Below, in pieces: positions 1-8,471 of a stretch of 64,000 bases of DNA. Numbering within the stretch: the stretch's first letter is position 1; every line of letters begins with the position of its first letter. This DNA comes from Aldehydirespirator sp965116195 (lineage in GTDB: Bacteria > Actinomycetota > Acidimicrobiia > Acidimicrobiales > Aldehydirespiratoraceae). Under the pieces are notes generated by a model, which saw nothing but the letters and a program-made list of their open reading frames with translations, searched no databases and was not told the DNA's origin. The stretch spans positions 2,852,001 through 2,916,000 of the forward strand of contig OZ220491.1 in the NCBI GenBank assembly GCA_965116195.1, written 5' to 3'. Position numbers and translations under genes: made by a program.

Positions 1-1
1 A

Positions 2-364
2 CTCTGCGAGAGCGTTGAGGTAAGCATCGCGATTGCCTGACAGTGCCATGCTGACAGGTGGCATCATGCCGTCGCCTGCGCACTTCCGTTTGAGCACTCC
101 GTACAGCAAAGCTCGACCAGTGCGTCCGTTGCCATCACCGAAAGGATGAATCGTCTCGAACTGCGCATGAGCGACTGCGGATTGAAGTAACGGTGAGTGA
201 TCTTCGCTGCGCAGATAGGCCACGAGATCCGCCAGCAAAGGCCCACACATCTGGGCTGGTGGTGGCACGAAGTCGCCATCAAGCGGATGCCAGTCGTTGC
301 CGCCGACCCAGTTCTGTTCCGAGCGCACGACCCCGCCGAGGTAAGGGATTGGCGAGGCATCCAT
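2..364 (-). pseudogene. Fic-domain protein, 5'-truncated, runs off the left edge
   Basis: Read on the minus strand from an ATG at 364, the frame gives the core of a Fic (AMP-transferase) domain: GGVVRSEQNWVGG, FVPPP, then the catalytic helix motif HPFGDGNGRTGR, which matches HxFx(D/E)GNGRxxR, then PPVSMAL. The 3' end lies outside the window. The usual N-terminal Fic_N region and first Fic helices are missing; family resemblance begins about 15 codons before the ATG and the sequence upstream resembles nothing in that family. I therefore read it as a decayed or truncated gene, although the catalytic motif is intact. Fic enzymes AMPylate target proteins; the target here is unknown. Confidence 0.75.
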
Positions 365-589
365 GAGCGTGCGAAGCGATACCGACACATGGATGCCAGA
401 GGCAATAATATACGTACGATTTCTGGATGAATATGACTTTAGATGGCGTCGCCTCCTATCCGGAGTGCTGATACTTATAAGTGTGGTGTGCATATTTGGG
501 TTATTGTCATTTCGACGACTGGGCGTTCTTTGAGATGTGTACAGAAACAGAACAAACGGCACAACATCGCAAAGGAGTTTCGACAACTT

Positions 590-1261
590 ATGAACCTCTA
601 CAAATGCAATGCGATAACTGCTAGCGGCGGGCGATGCCAAAATTCGGTGCAGGAAGGGGTCGAGAGATGTGCTGCAGGCCATATTCCACGACAGTATCGG
701 ATGAACCAGGCACGCAAGGGGGCCGAGTTGACGACTAACGGCGAGGAGGACGGGCAGTCCAGCAGTAGCCAGTCACCCGGATCTGTGGTCAAATATGACA
801 TGGGTCTCAAGGGAGACTGGACGGCTTGGGGGCAACTCTTGTTTTTTGTCCCGTTTTTGGTTCTCAGTAGCGCGTGCCTGATCTTTTCTCTGTTGCCACT
901 GTTTCTCATTTTGTGGAACGCCATTCCTGGTCATTGGTTGATTCCGGTTGTTGCATACTATGCGATGGGCCTCTTGTTCTTCGTTCCGGCTATCGAAAAC
1001 TTCATGTGGAACTATCTTGACAGGTCATCACGAGCTCCAAGCCTTGAAGAAAGGCAACGACTCGATCCTGTATGGAACGATGTCATCTCCAGAGTAGGTA
1101 AGGGCAGCGACCGCAAGTACACCCTAAGAGTAACCGCAACGCAGGATCTGAACGCTTACGCTGCTGGAGGTCGGCAGGTGGTAGTCACGCAGGGTGCGTT
1201 ACAGAATCTGAATACGCGAGAACTGACCGGTGTGCTTGCACACGAACTCGGGCGCGCCTGA
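590..1261 (+). pseudogene. M48-type membrane metalloprotease, cut inside HExxH
   Basis: The ATG at 590 has an AAAGGAG box 12 bases upstream and opens a small Cys/His cluster (CNAITASGGRCQN, then C and GH), preferred over the in-frame start at 443. Two hydrophobic segments follow (about residues 80-105 and 110-130), then a cytosolic stretch ending LTGVLAHELG, the start of the M48 zinc motif HExxH. After HELG come only Arg-Ala and a TGA, so the second zinc His and the rest of the protease are lost. The sequence right after the break reads, in another frame, as part of an S8 protease, so this is probably a deletion junction between two decayed genes. Confidence 0.7.
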
Positions 1262-1308
1262 CACCACAGTTTCGTAGCGCATCTGACGCTGCTGATTCGC
1301 TACCTGAT

Positions 1309-2208
1309 ATGGCGTGTCCCGATGATCAAATTGTTTCGATACTCACGCTGCATCCGGCCTTCGTCTCGAAAAGTCAATTCCCGGGCCAGTTCCTACGGGC
1401 TGTCGGGTTCGAGTCAATAGGAAGCCGTCCTACAGCACTCACCCCAGATTCCACCATGCACAGTTACCCGGGCCCGGACGGAGAGAGGAAGTACGAAGCA
1501 CGTCAGGGAAGCGAAGAGAAAGCAACTACCGAATTGTTCGTCGCGTCAACACGCAGTGACCTCGGTGCCTGGGTCAACCATCTCGCCGAAGAAACAGTTG
1601 ACCTATCAAGATCTGAAGAGGGAATCGTCGTCGTTGAGCAGTTCCGTCTCCCACCGAACTATGAGCGACTCCGACTACCCAGCGATCTACCAGAGGAAGT
1701 ACCTCTTGAGGTTGTCCTGCACGCAGCTGGCAACACAGCCTACGGGTTTGTCATTGAAGCCTTCGAGTCATACACAACGGAGCTCGGCCTCGATGCCGAT
1801 CTGGACCGTCGGCTTGGCGTTGGCAGTCTGTGCTTTATACCGACGCTTGCACCTCGCACGCAGATTGAAGCACTCGGTGACTTCTCATTTCTGAGAGTCG
1901 CACGTCCGATGCCTCGACTTCGCCATTTGAAACCAATTGACACTGTGGCACGAGCTGTTCCTGATATTGATATTCAGCTCCCACTTGACGGACCGGATGA
2001 TCCTGAATTGCGCATAGCTGTCTTTGACGGTGGTGTTGAAGCCAACTCATTACTTGAGCCGTGGGTCACTAGCCGGGACACATCGGACATCGGGATGCCT
2101 GATAAGGATTCCCCCGGATTGACATCCCTGTGCGAATTCGGCTGTAGATGGGGGGCTCCGATTGTTCTTGTGGACGGATCGCCGACTACTCTCGGCAGTG
2201 GCAGTTGA
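1309..2208 (+). pseudogene. Subtilisin-like (S8) peptidase fragment
   Basis: The frame resembles the large S8 peptidases whose N-terminal half contains LHPAFVSKSQFP and FVASTRSDL-type segments. The catalytic-Asp strand is visible as LRIAVFDGGV near residue 235. The protein then stops within about 60 residues, before any recognisable catalytic His (HG..V) or Ser (GTS) motif. The homology seems to extend upstream of the ATG to about 1258, abutting the broken M48 gene. Members of this family are often found beside AAA ATPases in accessory regions; no partner remains here. It is most likely an inactive remnant. Confidence 0.6.
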
Positions 2209-2284
2209 CTGTGACGGTCGGCTGCGATAGCTGACTGGGCAAGGGCACGACCAACAAGGGCACGACCGAACAGGGGGTAACCAC

Positions 2285-3652
2285 ATGGACGCACTCGCCG
2301 AGATACAAAGCCGGGTAAAAGCCGATGGCGTGGAGTTCATCTATGCAATGTTTGTGGAGATGCACGGCAAGCCCTGCGCCAAACTGGTACCTGTCGGCGC
2401 ACTTGAGGGTCTCATGCGCGACGGGGCCGGCTTTGCGGGTTTTGCGGCAGGCCCAATGGGACAAGACCCTTCCAGCCCTGACATCATGGCCCTGCCCGAT
2501 CCGGCTTCCTATACCCAACTGCCCTGGCAACCCAATGTGGCCGCCATGCAATGCGACCCCACCGTGGAGGGTGAGCTCTGGCCGTTCGCACCACGGGTGA
2601 TCCTGCGACAGGCGTTGGAGGCCGCAGCCAAACGCAACCTCGTGCTCAAAACCGGTGTTGAGGCCGAGTATTCGCTGGTGGTGCGCCACGATGACGGTTC
2701 AATCGCCGTGGCCGACGAGCGCGACGACATGGCGTTGCCCTGCTATGACGCCAGGGGGCTGACCCGGATGCTGCCCCATCTGACCGCCGTGTCCGAGAAC
2801 CTTGATGCCATGGGCTGGGGCAACTACGCCAACGACCACGAGGACGCCAACGGGCAGTATGAGCAGAACTGGCAGTATGCCGATGCGCTGACCACGGCTG
2901 ATCGGCTCATCCTGTTCCGCCTGATGGTTCACACCCTGGCTCAGCGCGACAGACGCTATGCCACGTTCATGCCCAAACCATTTGCCGACAAGACCGGCAA
3001 CGGTCTGCACACTCATCTGAGCCTGTGGACTGCTGACACCGACCAGCCGCTGTTCATCGGTGGAGGCGTTGGAGGCGCTGACACCAAGGGCCTGGGCCTG
3101 AGTGACACCGCCTACAGGTTCGTGGGCGGGATCATCAAGCACGCCTCGTCGCTGGTGGCGATTGCCTGTCCGACTGTGAACTCCTACAAGCGCATGGGGG
3201 TGGGCGCGCCCATCTCCGGCGCTACCTGGGCACCGGCTTATGCGGCCTACGGCGGCAACAATCGCACGCAGATGATCCGTGTGCCCGAGCCCGACCGCAT
3301 CGAGATCCGGTTGGGGGACGGCGCAGCCAACCCGTACCTGATGTTCGCCGCCATGCTGGCCTGCGGTCTTGACGGCATCGACAACAACATCGACCCTGGC
3401 GATCCCAACACGGACAACCTGTTCAAGCTGTCTGCTGAGCAAGTCACAGCCCAGGGCATCAAAGCGCTCCCACCAACATTGCTGCATGCTGCTGATCAAC
3501 TCGCAACCTCAGAAGTGATCGCTGCCGGACTGGGCAACACCGCCGACGGCCCCTACCGCGATTACTTCGTGCAGGTCAAACGCGCCGAATTCCTGGCACA
3601 CCACCACGAGGTCACCCAGTCCGAGATCACCCAGTACCTCACACTGTTCTAG
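2285..3652 (+). CDS. glnT: Type III (GlnT-like) glutamine synthetase / gamma-glutamylmethylamide synthetase-like ligase
   Basis: At 455 residues with the GS catalytic fold, this carries VEAEYSLV (metal-binding Glu), NGLHTHLSLW, NSYKRMG and EIRLGDGAANPYLMF (ATP and glutamate site). FMPKPFADKTGNG is typical of the GlnT/type III subgroup rather than GlnA-I. An AGGGGG box lies 7 bases before the ATG. The family condenses glutamate with ammonia or, in gamma-glutamylmethylamide synthetases, methylamine. Without a search I cannot tell which; the betaine and sarcosine genes nearby make a methylated-amine role plausible. Removing the inserted island downstream would place it about 45 bases before the thioesterase gene. 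Confidence 0.85.
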   Translation: MDALAEIQSRVKADGVEFIYAMFVEMHGKPCAKLVPVGALEGLMRDGAGFAGFAAGPMGQDPSSPDIMALPDPASYTQLPWQPNVAAMQCDPTVEGELWPFAPRVILRQALEAAAKRNLVLKTGVEAEYSLVVRHDDGSIAVADERDDMALPCYDARGLTRMLPHLTAVSENLDAMGWGNYANDHEDANGQYEQNWQYADALTTADRLILFRLMVHTLAQRDRRYATFMPKPFADKTGNGLHTHLSLWTADTDQPLFIGGGVGGADTKGLGLSDTAYRFVGGIIKHASSLVAIACPTVNSYKRMGVGAPISGATWAPAYAAYGGNNRTQMIRVPEPDRIEIRLGDGAANPYLMFAAMLACGLDGIDNNIDPGDPNTDNLFKLSAEQVTAQGIKALPPTLLHAADQLATSEVIAAGLGNTADGPYRDYFVQVKRAEFLAHHHEVTQSEITQYLTLF

Positions 3653-3660
3653 CGACGTGG
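3643..3660. repeat. 18-bp direct repeat, left copy (island boundary)
   Basis: ACTGTTCTAGCGACGTGG spans the last codons and the TAG stop of the GlnT-like gene. The identical 18 bases recur at 5460-5477, just before the thioesterase gene. The pair brackets about 1.8 kb holding only the ImmA-like/PIN pair, as expected of an insertion that duplicated its target or recombined at an att-like site. Confidence 0.85.
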
Positions 3661-3666
3661 GGCTTA

Positions 3667-3684
3667 TGTGATCTTGGCGTCACA
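3667..3684. promoter_or_regulatory. Palindrome TGTGA-N8-TCACA, candidate operator
   Basis: A perfect 5-bp inverted repeat (TGTGA...TCACA, 8-bp spacer) lies 23 bases before the start of the XRE/ImmA-like gene. Antitoxins with an XRE domain usually repress their own promoter through such palindromes, so autoregulation is the natural guess. It could be chance. Confidence 0.35.
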
Positions 3685-3707
3685 GCCTGAGCGTATCCTG
3701 ACTCGGT

Positions 3708-4871
3708 ATGGCGACTGCCCACATCAACCCGGTCATGCTGCGATGGGCCGTAGCACGCGCCGACACGAGCCCGGAAGCGCTGGGTAAGTCGTTACGAAAA
3801 GAAGTCACCACGATAGAGCGTTGGCTGGAAGGGTCGGCCTCGCCGACATTTGCGCAGGCGCTAAAGTTGGCAAAGCGTCTGCATGTGCCGTTCGGGTACC
3901 TCTTCATTTCCGAGCCTCCAGCGGAGACCTTGCCCCTTCCCGACTTTCGCCGGACACCTGCTGGAGACACTCACAAACCGTCGGCCGAACTTCTTGATGT
4001 CATCGCGGATGTCCTGAGGCATCAAGACTGGTATCGGGACTACAGGATGAGCAACGACGAACAACCATTGCCGTTCGTGGGTCGATTCGATATCCAAACA
4101 GCTGCAGTCGAAGTAGCAGTCGACATCTCGGCGAGCCTTGATTTGGACTCCCAGGTTCGACCTGCTCCCCATGGAGACGAGTATCAGAGCGCGTTCGTGA
4201 GACAGATAGAGGGTCTCGACATCTTGGTGATGAGAAATGGGATCGTCGGTCAAGCCACGAATAGGCCGCTCCGCGTGGAGGAGTTTCGCGGCTTCTCGAT
4301 CGCTGATCCCATGGCTCCATTGATCTTCATCAACAACAGAGACAGTCGAGCAGCTCAGATCTTCACCCTCGCACATGAACTGGCACACATCTGGATCGGA
4401 CAGGGCGGTATCTCTGACGCCGACCTCACCATTACATACAGCGATCCTCAGAACATTGAGGCGTATTGCAATACAGTTGCCAGCGAAGTTCTTCTGCCGT
4501 GGCATCGGATTGCTGGTCGTTGTAATGAGTCGAACCTGGCTGATGGTGAGTGGCTCCAGAACGTTGCCAAAGAGTTTCACGTCTCGACTGTCATGGTCGC
4601 GCGACAACTATGGTCCCATAATATGATCAGCCGTGATCGGTTCTTTCGGATCTATAAGAACGAGCAGTTGAAGTGGACCAAGCCAAGCCAGTCGACAACA
4701 GGAGGCGGCGACTATTACAAGAATGTTCCGATCCGCAATAGCCGTCGGTTTACAGAAGCCATCCTTGAAAATGTCGCAGATTCCAAGACCTTGATTCGAG
4801 ATGCTTCCCGGCTACTCGGCGTAAAACCTGCAAAACTACCCAAACTTCGAGAGTCGCTGAGAAACCCCTAG
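3708..4871 (+). CDS. XRE-HTH / ImmA-IrrE metallopeptidase-like regulator (antitoxin of PIN pair)
   Basis: The 387-residue protein has an N-terminal XRE-type helix-turn-helix (about residues 15-65, including TTIERWLEGSASPTFAQ) and a central ImmA/IrrE zinc peptidase-like domain with HELAHIW (HExxH) near residue 225, followed by NTVASEVLLP. Such two-domain proteins act as cytoplasmic repressors or antitoxins. The next gene, a PIN-domain protein, overlaps the stop by one base (TAGTG), so the two are translationally coupled. Both are less GC-rich than the metabolic genes around them and sit between 18-bp direct repeats, pointing to transfer. Whether the peptidase centre is active is unknown. Confidence 0.85.
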   Translation: MATAHINPVMLRWAVARADTSPEALGKSLRKEVTTIERWLEGSASPTFAQALKLAKRLHVPFGYLFISEPPAETLPLPDFRRTPAGDTHKPSAELLDVIADVLRHQDWYRDYRMSNDEQPLPFVGRFDIQTAAVEVAVDISASLDLDSQVRPAPHGDEYQSAFVRQIEGLDILVMRNGIVGQATNRPLRVEEFRGFSIADPMAPLIFINNRDSRAAQIFTLAHELAHIWIGQGGISDADLTITYSDPQNIEAYCNTVASEVLLPWHRIAGRCNESNLADGEWLQNVAKEFHVSTVMVARQLWSHNMISRDRFFRIYKNEQLKWTKPSQSTTGGGDYYKNVPIRNSRRFTEAILENVADSKTLIRDASRLLGVKPAKLPKLRESLRNP

Positions 4872-5365
4872 TGCGTCAGTTACGCCTGATGGATGCCAAC
4901 GTATTCATAGAAGCCAAGAACAGGTATTATGGCTTTGATCTCGTTCCGGCGTTCTGGCAATGGCTTGAGGATCAAGCTACAGCCGGCACCATTGCCTCGA
5001 CCGACCTTGTCTATAAAGAACTCCTGGATGGAAAGGATGAGTTGGCTGAATGGGCCAAGGATCACAAGGAAGCCCTCTTTCGGGTAAGTTCTAACTCGAA
5101 ACAGGTCGCACTTCATGTTGATGCTCTCGTCCTGTGGTCAAGGAAAGAGGGGTACTCGGAAGCTGCAATTGACGACTTTCTTGCTCGCGCCGATCCCTTT
5201 CTTATTGGTGCTGCCGCAGAGACGGGATCGGTTGTCGTCACTATGGAGGTACCAGCTGGTAACAGTCGCAAGAAGGTCAAGATACCAGATGCGTGCGATC
5301 ATCTCAACGTTCCGCACGAGGACACATTTCAAATGATGCGCAACCTCAGGGCCCGGTTCGCATAG
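4871..5365 (+). CDS. PIN-domain protein, DUF4411-like (putative toxin RNase)
   Basis: The 164-residue protein starts at a GTG inside the preceding TAG. Its N-terminus LMDANVFIEAKNRYYGFD carries the first PIN acidic residue (Asp in MDAN), and an ARADPFLIGAAAETG segment near residue 110 supplies another. The layout matches the DUF4411 PIN family, which commonly follows an XRE/ImmA gene. PIN toxins are Mg-dependent ribonucleases restrained by their partner. No other gene lies inside the repeat-bounded island. Confidence 0.8.
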   Translation: MRQLRLMDANVFIEAKNRYYGFDLVPAFWQWLEDQATAGTIASTDLVYKELLDGKDELAEWAKDHKEALFRVSSNSKQVALHVDALVLWSRKEGYSEAAIDDFLARADPFLIGAAAETGSVVVTMEVPAGNSRKKVKIPDACDHLNVPHEDTFQMMRNLRARFA

Positions 5366-5413
5366 CTGGCAAGCAGCGCTTCAGTCGCTGAGCTGATCTC
5401 CTTCATCCAGGTA

Positions 5414-5443
5414 TTGTGTCGCAATAATGGCGAAGGCTAAAAT
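5414..5443 (+). promoter_or_regulatory. Possible promoter before the thioesterase gene
   Basis: TTGTGT (5414-5419) and TAAAAT (5438-5443) are separated by 18 bases at the right end of the inserted island. It could give the thioesterase gene a promoter after the insertion separated it from glnT. It rests on consensus matching only. Confidence 0.3.
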
Positions 5444-5459
5444 CGTATTATGACTCAGA

Positions 5460-5477
5460 ACTGTTCTAGCGACGTGG
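5460..5477. repeat. 18-bp direct repeat, right copy (island boundary)
   Basis: Identical to 3643-3660. Homology between the two flanks ends immediately outside the 18 bases. The copy carries a relic of the glnT stop codon upstream of the thioesterase ribosome-binding site. Confidence 0.85.
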
Positions 5478-5506
5478 AACAAGGGTCACGGATCGGAGGT
5501 TTGCGG

Positions 5507-5986
5507 ATGGGGTTGCGTGTTTGGCAGGGGGTTGTGCTGCCTGAGTGGATTGACTACAACGGCCATATGAGCGAGGGCTTCTACGGCCTCGTTTTTGGCA
5601 TGGCCAGCGACGAGTACCTGAGCCGCATGGGGTTTGACGGGACCTACCGCGCCACGACCAGCGGCTCGTTCTACACCGTGGAGACCCACATCGTGTTTGT
5701 GGACGAACTCGCCGAGGGCACCCCGCTGGCAGTGGACACCACCGTGGCAGGGGCAGACCCCAAGCGGGTACACCTGTTCCACGAACTGCGCAACAACTCG
5801 GACGAACGGCTTGCAGCCACCCAGGAGACCATGATGTTGCACGTCAACACCGCCATGGACCGAGTGGCTCCCATGGGCCCTGAGTTGTACGCAGTACTCC
5901 AGGCTGACGCCGACGCTCACGTCGGCTTGCTGGCCGAGGGCACGACGGGCCGTGCCATCCGTGGCGTGAACGCTCCTGGTGGCTAA
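5507..5986 (+). CDS. Hot-dog thioesterase, betainyl-CoA thioesterase-like
   Basis: The chosen ATG at 5507 has GGAGG 8 bases upstream; the longer frame from 5450 runs through the island-boundary repeat and is not credible. The 159-residue protein has the 4HBT-type motif WIDYNGHMSEGFY followed by GSFYTVETHIVF and DPKRVHLFHEL. These resemble the thioesterase paired with, or fused to, L-carnitine dehydrogenase, which releases glycine betaine from betainyl-CoA. No carnitine dehydrogenase is in the window. With the sarcosine oxidase genes it suggests betaine metabolism, but another short acyl-CoA substrate is possible. Its last 33 bases are duplicated 69 bases downstream. Confidence 0.7.
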   Translation: MGLRVWQGVVLPEWIDYNGHMSEGFYGLVFGMASDEYLSRMGFDGTYRATTSGSFYTVETHIVFVDELAEGTPLAVDTTVAGADPKRVHLFHELRNNSDERLAATQETMMLHVNTAMDRVAPMGPELYAVLQADADAHVGLLAEGTTGRAIRGVNAPGG

Positions 5987-6053
5987 CCCCATCGGCAGGC
6001 TCATCAGCAATCAATAACGAGTGCCATCCGTGGCGTGAACGCTCCTGGTGGCT
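5952..6053. repeat. 33-bp direct repeat of the thioesterase 3' end
   Basis: Bases 5952-5984 (the end of the thioesterase gene) recur exactly at 6021-6053, an offset of 69. The second copy is non-coding. It is one of several local duplications of gene ends in this window. Confidence 0.9.
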
Positions 6054-6201
6054 GATCATGCAACCTGGCCCGAAGCAACCCAACTCCACCAAGCAAGAAC
6101 CGGCGATGGTGGTACTCCAACTGACTCATCTTCGTGACCAGACTGCGACGGGCGTCGGCGATGCGGAGTCAAGGCCGTACACAGTCCCATAGTCTTGGGG
6201 C

Positions 6202-6990
6202 GTGGTACGGCTGCAGATGATCGGTGGCGGCAAGATGGGCGAGGCTCTGCTGATGGGGCTCATCTCCCGCAGCTGGGCCGAACCGGGCGACCTCCATGTG
6301 GCAGAGCCTGACCCTGCTCGCCAAAGAGCGCTCACGGCTGCGGCTCCCGGCGTCTCGGTCACCTCCACCCTTGCACAAGGTGCCGATGCCGTAATCGCTG
6401 TCAAGCCCGACGTGGTATCAACAGTGTTGGCACCACTGGCCGCTGCCGGAGTCCAACGGGTGCTGTCAATCGCCGCTGGCGTGCGCACGAGCACCATCGA
6501 GGCCGTCCTGCCGCAAGGCACCGCCGTGGTGCGCGCCATGCCCAACACGCCGGCGCTGGTAGGCCGAGGCGCTGCCGCAATTGCGCCTGGATCAGCGACC
6601 ACGCCCGCCGACCTTGAGTGGGCAACCAGCATCCTCAACGCTGTCGGCACGGTAACCACCGTGACCGAAACCGACCTGGACGCAGTGACGGCTCTCTCGG
6701 GCAGCGGCCCGGCATACCTGTTCCGGCTGGCCGAGGCAATGCGTGAGGCCGGCACCGCACAAGGACTCGACCGTCAGACCGCGGACACGCTCACCCGTCA
6801 GACGCTGCTCGGTGCCGCCACCCTGCTCGCCACTTCGGGAGAAGACCCCGGACGACTGAGAGAAAACGTCACCTCACCGGGCGGCACCACCGCAGCGGCC
6901 CTGGCAGTCATGGACAACTCAGACTTCATGGGCCTGATCCACCGTGTCGTGGCTGCAGCAGCCCACCGTTCGAGAGAACTCGGCCAATAA
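6202..6990 (+). CDS. proC: Pyrroline-5-carboxylate reductase
   Basis: The 262-residue enzyme reduces 1-pyrroline-5-carboxylate to proline with NAD(P)H in the cytosol. It starts at a GTG with the Rossmann nucleotide loop IGGGKMGEALL at the N-terminus. RAMPNTPALVGRGAAAI and the C-terminal dimerisation and catalytic block (ALSGSGPAYLFRLAEAM, then ENVTSPGGTTAAAL) are standard ProC signatures. Length is normal. No other proline-biosynthesis gene is adjacent. The next gene starts 32 bases downstream on the same strand, so the two may be co-transcribed. Confidence 0.95.
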   Translation: MVRLQMIGGGKMGEALLMGLISRSWAEPGDLHVAEPDPARQRALTAAAPGVSVTSTLAQGADAVIAVKPDVVSTVLAPLAAAGVQRVLSIAAGVRTSTIEAVLPQGTAVVRAMPNTPALVGRGAAAIAPGSATTPADLEWATSILNAVGTVTTVTETDLDAVTALSGSGPAYLFRLAEAMREAGTAQGLDRQTADTLTRQTLLGAATLLATSGEDPGRLRENVTSPGGTTAAALAVMDNSDFMGLIHRVVAAAAHRSRELGQ

Positions 6991-7021
6991 ACACCCAACG
7001 CACAAATGGAACAAACAAATC

Positions 7022-7933
7022 GTGACTCCTAAGCGAGGGGCAGGACGTCGCTACGACACGATCTCGTTTCTTTCGGACTACGGGCACTGCGACGAGTTTG
7101 TGGGAGTGGTGCATTCCGTGATCGCCTCAATAGCTCCACAGGTGCGGATCATTGATATTGCCCACGGGATTGCTCCCTGTGATGTGCGCGCCGGTGGGTT
7201 GGCGCTGGCCCGGGCTGCTCAGTATCTGATGCCTGGGGTGGTACTCGCCGTGGTGGATCCCGGTGTCGGCACTGCCCGGCGTCCAGTGGCGGTAGAGGTA
7301 GGCAACGGGACTTCGGTGCTGGTCGGGCCGGACAACGGACTGCTCGCACCGACCGTTGCGCTGGTCGGTGGTGCGACCAACGCCGTGCATCTCAACGATG
7401 AGCGCTACTGGTTGGAGTCCCACACCGGTACGGGCGCGACCTTTGACGGCCGTGATGTGTTTGCTCCGGCTGCGGCACATCTGTGCAGTGGAGTGCCGTT
7501 GCACAAACTGGGAGAAGCCGTCGATCCGGCTGCTCTGGTACCGGGAGTGCTGCCGGTGAGCCGACTTGAGGGCGGTGACCTGGTAGCCGAGGTACTGTGG
7601 ATTGACCGGTTCGGCAACTGTCAACTCAACCTTGAACCCGACGATCTGGCCACATTTGGCACAACCCTGCAACTGGCCGTCAATGACGACTTGCGCACCG
7701 TGCAACGAGTCGAGGCTTATGACGACATCCCCGCTGGCCGGGTGGGGATGGTCACAGACTCCACCGGCTTGGTGTCGCTGGCTTTGCCACGTCAATCTGC
7801 GGCGCAGGAACTGACTCTGAACGAGGGTGCCGAGATACGTTTGCGACCCACCGGCGCAGATGCCACGGCCACCAATCAAACACCGGCCGCTACGCCGGTT
7901 GACATCGTCGCCAGACCACCCAGACCTGCCTGA
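7022..7933 (+). CDS. SAM hydroxide adenosyltransferase (DUF62 family)
   Basis: Starting at GTG 7022, which avoids overlap with proC, the 303-residue protein has FLSDYGHCDEFVGVVHSV, VVDPGVGTARRPVAV, VGPDNGLLAPTV and TFDGRDVFAPAAAHL. These are the conserved blocks of the DUF62/SAM_adeno_trans family, which hydrolyses S-adenosylmethionine to adenosine and methionine and is related to fluorinase. The C-terminal 30 residues are low complexity and their coding sequence is partly repeated downstream (7913-7968). The physiological role in bacteria is poorly defined. Confidence 0.88.
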   Translation: MTPKRGAGRRYDTISFLSDYGHCDEFVGVVHSVIASIAPQVRIIDIAHGIAPCDVRAGGLALARAAQYLMPGVVLAVVDPGVGTARRPVAVEVGNGTSVLVGPDNGLLAPTVALVGGATNAVHLNDERYWLESHTGTGATFDGRDVFAPAAAHLCSGVPLHKLGEAVDPAALVPGVLPVSRLEGGDLVAEVLWIDRFGNCQLNLEPDDLATFGTTLQLAVNDDLRTVQRVEAYDDIPAGRVGMVTDSTGLVSLALPRQSAAQELTLNEGAEIRLRPTGADATATNQTPAATPVDIVARPPRPA

Positions 7934-7968
7934 CACAAGTCTTGGCAGACCACCCAGACCTGCCTGAG
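7913..7968. repeat. Short direct repeat of the adenosyltransferase 3' end
   Basis: CAGACCACCCAGACCTGCCT at about 7913 is repeated at about 7947 (offset 34), with a weaker trace further on. It belongs to the same pattern of duplicated gene ends. Confidence 0.8.
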
Positions 7969-8129
7969 CACCGAGACATGCCTGACAATCACCACCACCG
8001 AACCAGAACCGAAACCGAACCAGAACCGAGACAAGATCAGAGAAGGCGAATATCCAGGTCAGGGACCAGCCATCATTGCCCAGGCACCAGGCACCATTGC
8101 CGGGCACCAACCATCATTAAGGGCTCCGC

Positions 8130-8240
8130 AGTCACCCATACCTACCACAGTCACCCATACCTACCACAGTCACCCATACCTACCACAGTCACCCATACCT
8201 ACCACAGTCACCCATACACACCTCAGTCACCCATACTTGA
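8130..8240. repeat. 19-bp tandem array upstream of the small membrane ORF
   Basis: The unit AGTCACCCATACCTACCAC is repeated four times exactly from 8130, followed by two degenerate units ending near 8240. There are no unique spacers, so it is not CRISPR. It sits 15-125 bases before a small membrane-protein ORF. Confidence 0.9.
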
Positions 8241-8254
8241 TTGGAGAGAAACAC

Positions 8255-8344
8255 ATGAGGCCAGGCACCACCATCGTCATCGTCCTGCTGTTGATCATGA
8301 TCGTCGGAGCTGGAGTGCTGCAGCTGTTTTTCCTGGCCCGCTGA
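8255..8344 (+). CDS. 29-residue single-pass membrane peptide
   Basis: The ATG at 8255 is preceded by GGAGA with 7-base spacing and opens a 29-codon frame: a short MRPGTT head, one strongly hydrophobic segment (residues 6-26, rich in Ile, Val and Leu) and a C-terminal LAR. Ribosome site, transmembrane profile and stop together make a real small protein plausible. It lies between two tandem-repeat arrays upstream of hemA. The function is unknown; small membrane peptides often tune a neighbouring membrane protein. Confidence 0.55.
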   Translation: MRPGTTIVIVLLLIMIVGAGVLQLFFLAR

Positions 8345-8345
8345 T

Positions 8346-8471
8346 CGAACCAGCCGATCTGCTCGTCAATCCAATCGCCGGTCGAACCAGCCGATCTGCC
8401 CGTCAATCCAATCGCCGGTCGAACCAGCCGATCTGCCCGTCAATCCAATCGCCGGTCGAACCAGCCGATCG
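8346..8471. repeat. 37-bp tandem array before hemA
   Basis: Three full 37-bp units (8346-8382, 8383-8419, 8420-8456; one base differs in the first) plus a partial unit beginning CGAACCAGCCGATC. It starts 2 bases after the small ORF stop and ends about 110 bases before hemA. The near-identity of the units suggests recent expansion. Confidence 0.9.

Noticed and set aside
1259..1420. Read-through of the M48 stop (TGA) as selenocysteine, with HHSFVAH downstream restoring a zinc motif
   Set aside because: The bases after the break fit the S8 protease frame better, no SECIS-like structure is apparent, and the spacing would not rebuild HExxH.
8130..8471. CRISPR-like tandem arrays
   Set aside because: Units are directly adjacent with no unique spacers, and no cas genes are present; these are simple tandem repeats.
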